Source: an uncultured bacterium (lineage in GTDB: Bacteria > Acidobacteriota > Thermoanaerobaculia > Thermoanaerobaculales > Thermoanaerobaculaceae). Taken from it: a DNA stretch of 64,000 nt. How positions within the stretch are numbered: position 1 is the stretch's first letter; each line of letters opens with the position of its first letter. Positions 50,351 to 58,476 of the stretch are shown piece by piece. The stretch spans positions 1-64,000 of the forward strand of contig CALEVZ010000025.1 in the NCBI GenBank assembly GCA_937924755.1, given 5' to 3'. The notes beneath the pieces were generated by a model that had not been told where the DNA came from, did no database searches, and saw nothing but the letters and a program-made list of their open reading frames with translations. Made by a program: the position numbers and the translations under genes.

Positions 50351-51085
50351 ATGGCGATCTGGCAAGAAACCTTCACGGCACGTTCGTTCGACGTCGACGG
50401 GCGCGGCAGCCTCACCCCCCTGGCGCTGCTGGCGTGGATGCTGGAGGCGGCAGGCCGCCACGCCGTCGCGCTCGGGTGGGGGATTCACGAGCTGCACCAA
50501 CGGGGAATGACCTGGATGCTGTCACAACTCCGCCTGGCCGTCGCCGCTCTCCCGGGCTGGGGCGCAACGGTCAGCATACGCACCTGGCCGTCAGGGGTCG
50601 ACCGCCTCTTCGCCCTGCGAGAGCTGGAGCTGCTCGACGGCGATGGGGGGGTGCTGGCCCACGCCCGCACCGCCTGGCTCCTGCTCGACCTCGGCACGCG
50701 GCGCCCCCTGCGCCCCGGCGCCGAACTGGCATCCCTGAGCGAGGCCACCTCCAGCCAGAGGGAGCACGGTGCCGCCGAGGCGCTCCCCCACCTGGCGGCG
50801 GCCGGCGGCGCGTCCACCTTCCTGGCGCGCCCCTTCGATCTGGACGTCAACGGTCACGTCACCGCCGCCACTCTGGCCAGATGGGTGCTGGAAAGCCTGC
50901 CCGCCCCCACCCTCACGGGCAGCCGCCTGCAATCCCTGGATCTGGATTTCCGCGCCGAGGTACTGCTGGGCGACGAAGTGGTCGGCGAGTACGAAAGCCG
51001 TGGGAGCTTCCACCTGCATCGCCTGCGTCGCACCGGCGACGGCCGCGAGGTGCTGCGCGGCCGCAGCTGCTTCGCCCCGATCTGA
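50351..51085 (+). CDS. acyl-ACP thioesterase (FatA/FatB-like)
   Basis: Releases fatty acids from acyl carrier protein. The 244-residue protein has two hot-dog folds. The first has ARSFDVDGRGSLTPLALLAW, and HELHQRGMTWMLSQLRLAV. The second has the substrate and catalytic region ARPFDLDVNGHVTAATLARW, where bacterial and plant enzymes have the catalytic Asp/Asn/His (DxNxH). All three are present. ATG 50351 is preceded by AGGAGGGCGG. It lies 128 nt after rodA, on the same strand, so it may be a separate transcript; TAGGAT near 50308 could be a -10. Confidence 0.88.
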   Translation: MAIWQETFTARSFDVDGRGSLTPLALLAWMLEAAGRHAVALGWGIHELHQRGMTWMLSQLRLAVAALPGWGATVSIRTWPSGVDRLFALRELELLDGDGGVLAHARTAWLLLDLGTRRPLRPGAELASLSEATSSQREHGAAEALPHLAAAGGASTFLARPFDLDVNGHVTAATLARWVLESLPAPTLTGSRLQSLDLDFRAEVLLGDEVVGEYESRGSFHLHRLRRTGDGREVLRGRSCFAPI

Positions 51086-51091
51086 GAAATT

Positions 51092-51106
51092 CCCCCCGAC
51101 AGGGGG
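51092..51106 (+). terminator. GC hairpin after the thioesterase gene
   Basis: CCCCC-CGACA-GGGGG lies 6 nt after the stop codon at 51085. No T-tract follows, so it may need Rho or only protect the 3' end. Confidence 0.35.
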
Positions 51107-51173
51107 CAAGGTATGCTAGATCGGGCAGACGGCGACGGCACCGGGAAGTGATGTGCGCCGTGGGGAGGCGAGG

Positions 51174-51956
51174 ATGGCCGTGTTTATCGTCCACGGACGT
51201 GACCGCAAGGGCGAAGCTTTCCGCCGCCGCTTCGAGGCGCCGTCCGAAACCGACCTGACCATGTTCCTGGCCGCCCGGTCGCTGCACCCCACCTCGGTGA
51301 GGGCGCTGCCCCTGTCGTCCTGGCCGTTCTCGCGGATCCCTTTCGTAATGATGATCTTCCCCCTCTTTGCCTGGGGAGTGATCAGCTTCGGCGGCGCGTT
51401 GGCCAGCGCCGGCCTGACCCTGGCGCGCGAGAGGGACAACCAGCAGGTGTACGAGACGCTGGCGCAGGAAGGCATCGCCGCAGAGGGCCGCGTGACGGCT
51501 CTGCGGGAGCTGCCGCAACGCCGGGGAAAACCCCTGCTGGTCATCGAATACCAGTACCGCGACGGGGACGGCTGGGTGCACCACGGGGAACTCGCCGCCC
51601 GGCCCGGGCATGCCCGGAAAGGAAGGCACGACCTCTCACTACTCCCGGCCACGGAGCTGGCGGAAGGTGATCGGCTCGAGGTGGTCGTTCACCCCCGGAC
51701 CCCCCTCCTGCACGCCCCGTTTTCCCTCGACGAGGAGTTCCTCGCCCGCCACCAGGCCTTGCTCGAGGGCCGGTTGCGGACGCTGCTGCTCTCCCTGGCT
51801 GGGTTTCTGGTCTGCGGGTGGCTGGTGTGGAACGTGAGCCTGCGGCTCGGATCCCAAATCGAGCACTCCAGCGATCCGCGCATCGTCGAGATCGCCTCCG
51901 GGCGCTCGGTGCTCGCCGAGGAGACCGAGGAGGAACCGGCCGAGGCGGCGCATTAG
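51174..51956 (+). CDS. DUF3592-like membrane protein
   Basis: A 260-residue protein with one hydrophobic region at about residues 55-85 (IPFVMMIFPLFAWGVISFGG) and another near residue 205-225 (LLLSLAGFLVCGWLVWNVSL). The part between them, ARERDNQQVYETLAQEGIAAEGRVTAL...VIEYQYRDGDGW, resembles the DUF3592 beta domain, including the run G-V-A-x-G-x-V. An acidic C-terminus (AEETEEEPAEAAH) follows. The ATG at 51174 has GGGAGGCGAGG upstream. Function is not known. It is convergent with the PD40 kinase gene (12 nt apart). Confidence 0.72.
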   Translation: MAVFIVHGRDRKGEAFRRRFEAPSETDLTMFLAARSLHPTSVRALPLSSWPFSRIPFVMMIFPLFAWGVISFGGALASAGLTLARERDNQQVYETLAQEGIAAEGRVTALRELPQRRGKPLLVIEYQYRDGDGWVHHGELAARPGHARKGRHDLSLLPATELAEGDRLEVVVHPRTPLLHAPFSLDEEFLARHQALLEGRLRTLLLSLAGFLVCGWLVWNVSLRLGSQIEHSSDPRIVEIASGRSVLAEETEEEPAEAAH

Positions 51957-51968
51957 GGTTAACCGGCG

Positions 51969-54602
51969 CTACCAGCGCCGGGGATCGGCGCCCGAGAAGA
52001 GCATCAACTCGCCGTAGAAGCCGCGGTGGATGAGCACCAGCTCCCCGGTGGTGGGGTCGACGCTCAGCGGCAGGTGCTCGGCGTGCACGGCGGGAGCGCC
52101 GGGAAGCGGAATCGCTCCCAGACGACGGAACTGCCACTCCCCTGGTGCAGCGGACCACAACTCCAACCCCGTTGGCCCCCGCCGTACCTGCCACAGCGCC
52201 TCGCCCCGGGGAGCCCAGGCCAGGGCGGTGGGGACGCTCGCTACCTGGCGCGGCTTCCCCCCCGCCGCCGGCACCACCCAGGCTCCCTGGGCGGGATCGG
52301 CGACGTCGGTCCACACCACGTAGGCGATCCAACGGCCATCGGGGCTCCACACGGGGTAATCACCCCCCGCGGTGGTGACCTGCCGCGGTGACGCCCCCCC
52401 CGCCGACACCACCCACACATTCACCGGGTCGCCGGCGGCGTAGGCGACGAAACGGCCGTCCGGCGACCATGAAGGCAACTCCGCAGGTTCGACGCCCTCC
52501 GCCAGCAGCACCGATTCGCCGCCGGTGACGGCCACGGCGCGCAGCTCCGTGCCCGTTACCGTCTTCACCAGATAGGCCACCCGGAACCCGTCGGGGGAGA
52601 ACGACGGACAGGAGGCGTCCTCCCCGGCCGGGGAGAGAAAGCTCTCCTCCCCTCCCGGCCGGCGCAGCACCAGCCGCCGTGACTGTCCGTCCTGGCGGCG
52701 ATAGGCGATCGCGCCCCCGGGTCCGACGCTGCCCCAGCCGGCGTTGCGCACGCCGCAGAGGACGCAACGGACATCGCCGCGCCCCGGCGAGAAGGCCACC
52801 AGGTCAGTCTGCGCCTCCCGCCGCGTCCAGGCTATGGTTCGCCCATCGGGCGATAGCGCCGCACCGCCGATGGGTGTCACCTCGGGCAACAGAGGGTGCG
52901 ATCTGCCGTCCCGCAACAGGTGCAGCTGGCCGCCTATGGACGCCACCATGGCCCTTCCATCGGGAGTCCAGGTGTAGCCGGTCACCGGCCGGGGCGCCGC
53001 CGTCCATGGGCGGGGATCCCCGCCCGCAGCGTTCATCACGAACACCCGCACGGCTATGTCCGAGGCCCCCCCCAGGAGGGCCAGGCCGCCACCTGGGCGG
53101 GGCTTGGCCTCCCACCAGGAAACGTCCCCGCCGGGCATCACGAACTGCTCCTCGACCCCGCTGGCCAGGTGTAACACCCAGATGGCGTTGCGCGCCCCCG
53201 CGGGACGGGTGAAGAGGACTCTCTGTTCATCGAGCCAGGTGGCATGGTCGGCGCCGGGGATGCTGGCCAGCACTGCTCCCCCGGTTGCCGGAAGGATCCG
53301 GACCTCCTGGGTTCCAGCGGCGATAAAGGTGAGCGCCAGTCGCCGCCCGTCGGGGGAAAACCGCGGCCTGGCCAGCACCGCCCCCTCCCCCGCACGGGCC
53401 ACCACCCGGGGTGTGGGGTCGGCCAGTTCCTGCACCAGGATTTCCGCCATCTCCCCGTGGTTGCGCTCGAAGGCGAGGGCAGTCCCGCGACGATTCCAGT
53501 CTGGAGCCTGCACCCATCCGGGCCCCCCGAAGAGCTGCCGCACCTCCCACCTTCCCGGGTCGGGTCGTTCTCGCTCCCAACCGATTCGGCCCAGGTATAC
53601 CCCCAGCGAGCCCATGAGGGCAGTCAATCCCGCTGCCATCGCGGCCCAGGTGAGAAACCGGCGCCGACGTCGGTGCCGCAGCGCCCGCACCGAGGCCCGG
53701 GTGAAGCTGCGGGTCGGCGACAGGGATGTCGCCACCTCCAGCTCCTCTCGCAGCCGCACCAGCTCGTCATGCAGGGCGGCACCATCCCGGTACCGCCGCT
53801 CGGGATCGCGGGCGAGACACTGGTCGACGACGGCGGTCAGGGCCGGTGGAACATCCGACATCACCTCGCCGAGAGGGGTGTAGCGCCCATTGGCCACCCG
53901 GCGCAGCACCGCCACCGGGTTCGGCCCCTCGAAGGGCTTCACCCCGGCCAGCGCCTCGTACAGGATGACGCCGCAGGAAAAGACGTCGCTGGCGGGCACG
54001 GCGCGATCACCGCTTGCCTGCTCCGGGGCCATGTAGGCGCACGAACCCAGCACCGCCCCCGAGGTGGTCAGCGACTCCAGGCTGCGCCACACCCCCTCCC
54101 GCTGCAGCAGGCGAGCCAGCCCGAAGTCCACCACACTGACGTGGTCTTCCTCACCGATCAGGATGTTGGAGGGCTTGAGGTCGCGGTGCACCACGCCGGC
54201 GCGATGGGCGGCGGCCAGCGCCCGCGCTACTTGCTCCAGCACCGCCACCGCCCGCCGCGGCGGCAGCGGCCCGCGCCGCACCTCCTCGGCGAACGATCTC
54301 CCCCGCACCAGCTCCATGACCAGGTAGGGGACCTCCTCGCCGCTGGGGCTACTGTAACTTCCCACATCGTACACCTTGACCACGTTGGGGTGGGCCAGGC
54401 GCGCCAGCACCAGCGCCTCGCGCCGGAAGCGCTCCCGCCCCTCGTCGTCCAGCCCCCCCAGCTGCGACGCCACCTTGACCGCTACCTCCCGCTCCAGGGA
54501 GCTGTCCAGTGCTGCCCACACCTCACCCATGCCGCCCACCCCCAGCCGCCGCACCAGGCGGTAACGGCCCAGCAGCACCCCGGGACCCAGGTTCAGTGCC
54601 AT
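51969..54602 (-). CDS. Ser/Thr protein kinase with C-terminal PD40 propeller
   Basis: An 877-residue kinase. The catalytic domain covers about residues 12-285: LGVGGMGEVWAALD, VAVKVA, HRDLKPSNI (about 137), DFGLAR (about 159) and MAPEQASG. A membrane helix follows at about 315-337 (FLTWAAMAAGLTALMGSLGV). The extracytoplasmic part has WD40-like PD40/TolB repeats (ARPRFSPDGRRLALTFIA, AALSPDGRTIAWTRRE, PSWSPDGRFVAYAAGD, PVWSPDGRWIAYVVW), which should form a beta-propeller. This is the typical Acidobacteriota kinase layout. It lies 15 nt downstream of the SDR gene on the same strand. Confidence 0.93.
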   Translation of the reverse strand: MALNLGPGVLLGRYRLVRRLGVGGMGEVWAALDSSLEREVAVKVASQLGGLDDEGRERFRREALVLARLAHPNVVKVYDVGSYSSPSGEEVPYLVMELVRGRSFAEEVRRGPLPPRRAVAVLEQVARALAAAHRAGVVHRDLKPSNILIGEEDHVSVVDFGLARLLQREGVWRSLESLTTSGAVLGSCAYMAPEQASGDRAVPASDVFSCGVILYEALAGVKPFEGPNPVAVLRRVANGRYTPLGEVMSDVPPALTAVVDQCLARDPERRYRDGAALHDELVRLREELEVATSLSPTRSFTRASVRALRHRRRRRFLTWAAMAAGLTALMGSLGVYLGRIGWERERPDPGRWEVRQLFGGPGWVQAPDWNRRGTALAFERNHGEMAEILVQELADPTPRVVARAGEGAVLARPRFSPDGRRLALTFIAAGTQEVRILPATGGAVLASIPGADHATWLDEQRVLFTRPAGARNAIWVLHLASGVEEQFVMPGGDVSWWEAKPRPGGGLALLGGASDIAVRVFVMNAAGGDPRPWTAAPRPVTGYTWTPDGRAMVASIGGQLHLLRDGRSHPLLPEVTPIGGAALSPDGRTIAWTRREAQTDLVAFSPGRGDVRCVLCGVRNAGWGSVGPGGAIAYRRQDGQSRRLVLRRPGGEESFLSPAGEDASCPSFSPDGFRVAYLVKTVTGTELRAVAVTGGESVLLAEGVEPAELPSWSPDGRFVAYAAGDPVNVWVVSAGGASPRQVTTAGGDYPVWSPDGRWIAYVVWTDVADPAQGAWVVPAAGGKPRQVASVPTALAWAPRGEALWQVRRGPTGLELWSAAPGEWQFRRLGAIPLPGAPAVHAEHLPLSVDPTTGELVLIHRGFYGELMLFSGADPRRW

Positions 54603-54617
54603 CGTCCAGCTGCCAGT

Positions 54618-55325
54618 TTACCTGTCAGCGTTGGGCCGGATCTCCAGTTGCAGCAGCCGCCCGCGGGGGGAGCGCGTGGCGGCGAAGAGCAAGGCGTGGC
54701 CGATCTCCTCCGGATCCACCCAGAGCTTGGGATCCACCCCCGGCATTTCGGCGCGGTTCCTCGGAGTATCGACGGGCCCGAAGGGGTACACCACGGCCAC
54801 GTGGATCCCTTCCTTCCCCACCTCCGCCTCCACGGCGCGCAAGTAGGCGGACACCGCCCCTTTGGCCGCCGCGTACAAGGCCATGCCGGCGCCACCTCCG
54901 GTGAGAACCACCGAGGACGAAATCCCGGCGAGAAACCCAGAGCGGCGCGCCAAAAGCTCCGGGAGCACAGCCCGCACGGCACAGAAAAGGGTGCGCAGGT
55001 TGACGTCCAGCATGAGGTCGAAGTGCACCATGTCGGCGCGGTGGGCGGCGGTCATGGCGAAGCCGCCGGCGGTGTGAATGAGCCCGTCCACTTGCCCGTA
55101 CAGCCCGGCGGTCTCCGCCACCATGCGCTCGGCGCCTCCCAGGGTGCCCAGGTCGGCCTCCACCGCCTGCGCCCCCAACTCCACCGCCCGTCGCGCCACC
55201 GAGCTTTCCGGCAGATCGGCGAGTACCACCCGCGCCCCCGCCTCGAGGAACACCCGGGCAATGGCTCCGGCAATGGCTCCGGCGCCGCCGGTGATGATGA
55301 AAACCCCATCGGTTCGGCACTCCAT
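54618..55325 (-). CDS. short-chain dehydrogenase/reductase
   Basis: A 235-residue NAD(P)-dependent oxidoreductase. It has FIITGGAGAIAGAIARVFLE (TGxxxxxG), VLADLPE with an acidic residue at the end of beta2 that favours NAD, HTAGGFAM in place of the NNAG motif, a catalytic Ser in GISSSVVLTG, and YAAAKGAVSAYLRAV (YxxxK). Catalysis should be intact. ATG 55325 has GGAGGAGAG about 8 nt upstream. It may be cotranscribed with the downstream kinase. The substrate is unknown. Confidence 0.9.
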   Translation of the reverse strand: MECRTDGVFIITGGAGAIAGAIARVFLEAGARVVLADLPESSVARRAVELGAQAVEADLGTLGGAERMVAETAGLYGQVDGLIHTAGGFAMTAAHRADMVHFDLMLDVNLRTLFCAVRAVLPELLARRSGFLAGISSSVVLTGGGAGMALYAAAKGAVSAYLRAVEAEVGKEGIHVAVVYPFGPVDTPRNRAEMPGVDPKLWVDPEEIGHALLFAATRSPRGRLLQLEIRPNADR

Positions 55326-55369
55326 GGCGATCTCTCCTCCTCGCCCCAGCAACCCCTGGCGGCCTCGAG

Positions 55370-56611
55370 CTATGCCGGCGTTTTCTCGACCACGCCCGAG
55401 GCCTCGGTACAGATGCGGTTACGGCCGGCCGCCTTGGCCCGGTACAGCGCCGCGTCGGCGGCGCGGACCACGTCCAGGGCGCTGCGCTTCGCCCCCCGCT
55501 CCGCCGCCGACACCCCCATGCTTACCGTGACCGGTACCTCAGCCGCCCCCCCCTGTCTGGGCGGCACCTGCCGGGGACGGCGGCGGGGACGGTCAGCGCC
55601 CCGGACGCGAAACGGGGTTGAGGCGATCGCCCGATGAACCGCTTCCAGAAACGGCAGCGTGGTGCTCAAGGTGCGGTTCGCGAACAGGATCAAGAACTCC
55701 TCGCCGCCCCAGCGGAAGGCCCGCCCCCCCCCGCCCACCTCCGCCAGTCTGGCCGCCACCAGGCGCAGGACCTGATCCCCCGTGGCGTGGCCGTGTCGGT
55801 CGTTGATGCGCTTGAAGTGGTCGATGTCCACCATGGCGATGGTGAACTCCTCCCCCAGCTGGGTGATGGCCTCCTCCCCCGCCCGACGGCCGGGCAACCC
55901 CGTCAGCGCATCGCAAAACGCCCACCGGGCCGAGGCCGACACCAGCGACACCACCACCGCCAGGGCGGCAGCGGCCAGCCACAGCTGCATCGTCGCCGAC
56001 TCTGGCCCCCCCGTCAGAGCCCAGAAGGACGCCACCAGAGCGAACAGCACGCCCCCGTCTAAGGGGTCGCCACCCCGGGCGACTCGAATCGACAGCACGA
56101 GGAACGCCAAAGTGAACGCCACCGGGGAGGCGTCCGGCAGTCGCCCCGAAAACGCCCAGTCAACAGAAAAGATCGTCGTCCACGGCAAGGAGAAGAACCC
56201 GGGCAGGTAGGCATGCCAGGCGAACACCGCCAGGAGCGGCTGGCCTACGACCAGCGCCACCCCCGCCAGTCCCGCTATCGACCATGGGGAGCGCTCCCGG
56301 CACACCCCCAGCGCCAGGAAGTTGGCCGGCAGCAGTACGGCCGTGACACCCACCGCCGAACGGGCCAGCTCCTCGTCGGCGGCGCCGGCCAGCCGCCCCG
56401 CCCAGGTCGCCACACCCACGATCAGCAGGGCGTACAGCGCGCGCCGGCGGCGGTAGACGAGGGCCAGCAGCGCCCCCACCCCGGTGAGCAGAAACGGGTA
56501 GGCGACGAGAAAGGCCGCCACCGACTCCCGCACCGCCGGCAGCAGTGCCGCCGCCAGCGCCGCCAGCAGCGCCGAGGCACCCGGGAGCAACGCTGTGGTC
56601 AGGTATCCCAC
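55370..56611 (-). CDS. membrane diguanylate cyclase (GGDEF)
   Basis: A 413-residue protein making c-di-GMP. The N-terminal 220 residues hold about seven to eight membrane segments (TALLPGASALLAALAAALLP, LYALLIVGVATWAGRLAG, AFTLAFLVLSIRV). The GGDEF domain starts at DALTGLPGRRAGEEA (about 232) and has DIDHFKRINDRHGHATGD and WGGEEFLILF (GGEEF, about 302), which is catalytically competent. An insertion rich in Arg/Pro (RPRRRPRQVPPRQGG) interrupts the later part, and VTVSMGVSAAERG completes it. GTG 56611 is a likely start; the track's 56662 is also GTG. Confidence 0.88.
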   Translation of the reverse strand: MGYLTTALLPGASALLAALAAALLPAVRESVAAFLVAYPFLLTGVGALLALVYRRRRALYALLIVGVATWAGRLAGAADEELARSAVGVTAVLLPANFLALGVCRERSPWSIAGLAGVALVVGQPLLAVFAWHAYLPGFFSLPWTTIFSVDWAFSGRLPDASPVAFTLAFLVLSIRVARGGDPLDGGVLFALVASFWALTGGPESATMQLWLAAAALAVVVSLVSASARWAFCDALTGLPGRRAGEEAITQLGEEFTIAMVDIDHFKRINDRHGHATGDQVLRLVAARLAEVGGGGRAFRWGGEEFLILFANRTLSTTLPFLEAVHRAIASTPFRVRGADRPRRRPRQVPPRQGGAAEVPVTVSMGVSAAERGAKRSALDVVRAADAALYRAKAAGRNRICTEASGVVEKTPA

Positions 56612-56714
56612 GTCAGCAGCTGGATGATACCGCGGTCGGACCAACCGATTACGGCACCGCACCGCACCCGGCGATCCTTCACGGCGACGCCCCTGGCGCC
56701 GCGGTTTCCCTTTC

Positions 56715-57533
56715 CTACTGCACCACCGGCCTGGCTCCGGAGGAGCCCACCTCCACCAGGGGCGGCCGCGTGAACCGCACCAACCCCCAGCCCAGCAGCA
56801 AACCCAGCACCCCCTGCAGCACGCCTCCCGCCACCACCGCCACGCCGAGCTCGCGCGAGGTCGCCAGGTGCGGAACCACTCCCCCGGCGATGGCCAACAG
56901 CGCTCCCACCCCCGCGCCGTTCTTAACTCGTCGCCCGAACAAAGAGAAAGCCAGAGGCGCCGCGCAGGCCACCATCAGGGCTCCCCGCCCCATCCCGCTG
57001 GCCAGCAGCACCCCGACCCCCGGTGATTCTGCGTCCCGGTAACTCATACCAGCCCTGGTCAGCGCGGCCACCACACCCGTGTAGCCCAGGGCGTAGGCCA
57101 GCGCCAGGGCGCCCGCCGTCGGCGCCGCTACCAGCGACTCCCGCCACCCGAGGCGCGAGGGAGACCGCTGCCAGTTTCGCGCCAGCGCCACGATGAGGAC
57201 AGTCCCGGCGAGCAGAAGACCGCCTTCGATGGCGAGAGGCGGCACCAACCCGACTGGCGAAGCCCCCAGGAGGGCGCGCTCCCACCCCTCGGCCAGCACG
57301 CGCGCCCCGCCAGCCGCCAGCGCCGCCGCCAGCGCCAGCCACCACCCGTCCAGCGCCGAGCGCAGGACCAGGAACGCCAACGGCAACAACACCGCCAGGT
57401 GAGACAGGAAAAGCACCGCCAGGCTGGCGGTCTCGGACCGCAACGGAGGAGTGGCACCTGCCATCGCCGCCCCCACCGATAGGAGCAGCGCCACGAACAT
57501 CAACTCGATCCACAACCCCCGCAGCCAGCGCAT
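56715..57533 (-). CDS. integral membrane protein, unknown function
   Basis: A 272-residue protein with about seven hydrophobic segments (LWIELMFVALLLSVGAAMAG, AVLFLSHLAVLLPLAFLVLR, LLLAGTVLIVALARNWQ, AGALALAYALGYTGVVAALT, VGALLAIAGGVVPHL, VVAGGVLQGVLGLLLGWGL). I recognise no family. ATG 57533 is chosen because GGAGG is 6 nt upstream; the track's extra N-terminal residues are Arg-rich and unlikely. Its promoter should lie in the 175-nt gap to the divergent exonuclease gene. Confidence 0.7.
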   Translation of the reverse strand: MRWLRGLWIELMFVALLLSVGAAMAGATPPLRSETASLAVLFLSHLAVLLPLAFLVLRSALDGWWLALAAALAAGGARVLAEGWERALLGASPVGLVPPLAIEGGLLLAGTVLIVALARNWQRSPSRLGWRESLVAAPTAGALALAYALGYTGVVAALTRAGMSYRDAESPGVGVLLASGMGRGALMVACAAPLAFSLFGRRVKNGAGVGALLAIAGGVVPHLATSRELGVAVVAGGVLQGVLGLLLGWGLVRFTRPPLVEVGSSGARPVVQ

Positions 57534-57619
57534 TCGTGCCTCCGCGCCACTTCGCTCCCCAAAAAGGAGCTTTCGCGGACCCCGCCCCCGCCATCTAGGC
57601 AACCGATCCTTGGCGGCAA

Positions 57620-57655
57620 GCACCGACGACGGTAGCGCAGCCGCCCCGTCGGTGC
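57620..57655. repeat. inverted repeat between divergent genes
   Basis: GCACCGACG (57620-57628) and CGTCGGTGC (57647-57655) are 9-bp perfect arms around an 18-nt loop; CCTTGG and CCAAGG nearby extend the symmetry with a bulge. It lies about 54 nt upstream of ATG 57709 and 87 nt upstream of the divergent ATG 57533, so it may serve as a shared operator. Confidence 0.4.
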
Positions 57656-57708
57656 CAAGGCGGAGGCCAACGGGCGTGCGCTACCATGCCGCCTCGAGGG
57701 ACCTCGGC

Positions 57709-58476
57709 ATGCGCATCGCCACTTGGAACGTCAACTCCGTGCGGGCCCGCCTAGAGCGGGTGGTGGCGTGGCTCGGCCGCCAGCGCCCGGACGTGGTATG
57801 CCTGCAGGAAACCAAGGTGGAGGACGCGCTCTTTCCGACCGAAGCGTTTACCGAGCTGGGGTATCGCTGCCTCAGCTACGGCCAGAAGACCTACAACGGC
57901 GTAGCCATCCTCTCCCTCGCCGAGCCCCGGGAGGTCGTCCGCGGGTTTCCAGGAGAGGCCGTCGAGCCGGGCAAGCGGCTGCTGGCCGCGCGCCTCGCCG
58001 GGGTGCGGGTGGTCAACGTCTACGTCCCCAACGGCGGCGAGGTGGGGTTGCCCGCCTATCACGCCAAGCTGGCGTGGCTCGAGGCCCTGCGGCAGTGGCT
58101 GGCGGCCACCGCCGACCCTGCGGAAGAACTGGCGCTGTGCGGCGATTTCAACGTGGCCCCCGAGGACCGCGACGTCTGGGACCCGGAGCTGTGGCGCGAC
58201 CGCATCCTCTTTTCTCAACCGGAAAAGCAGGCGCTCGCCCGCCTCATCGCTTGGGGTCTGGTGGACACCCTGCGGCTGCATCATCAGGAAAGCGGCATCT
58301 TCACCTGGTGGGACTACCGGGCCGGGGCGTTCCATCGGGGCTGGGGGCTGCGCATCGACCACGTTTTCGCCACGGCACCCCTGGCGGCGCGCTGCACGGA
58401 GGTCGTCGTGGACCGCAACGAACGGAAGGGAGACAAGCCCTCCGACCACGCCCCGGTGATCGCTACCTTCGCTTGA
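57709..58476 (+). CDS. xthA: exodeoxyribonuclease III / AP endonuclease
   Basis: Base-excision repair nuclease. The 255-residue protein starts MRIATWNVNSVRARLERVVA and shows LQETKVEDALFP (metal-binding Glu), YVPNGGEVG, CGDFNVAPEDRDVWDP (catalytic Asp/Asn) and RIDHVFAT, then KPSDHAPVI (catalytic His). All active-site residues are present. The track's longer frame reads through the divergent intergenic region. Its 3' end overlaps the convergent Nramp-like gene by 14 nt. Confidence 0.95.
   Translation: MRIATWNVNSVRARLERVVAWLGRQRPDVVCLQETKVEDALFPTEAFTELGYRCLSYGQKTYNGVAILSLAEPREVVRGFPGEAVEPGKRLLAARLAGVRVVNVYVPNGGEVGLPAYHAKLAWLEALRQWLAATADPAEELALCGDFNVAPEDRDVWDPELWRDRILFSQPEKQALARLIAWGLVDTLRLHHQESGIFTWWDYRAGAFHRGWGLRIDHVFATAPLAARCTEVVVDRNERKGDKPSDHAPVIATFA

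Noticed and set aside
53244-55637. 797-aa plus-strand ORF
   Set aside because: It is antisense to the PD40 kinase and SDR genes, is rich in His/Arg/Gly/Pro without any domain, and arises from high-GC third-position bias.
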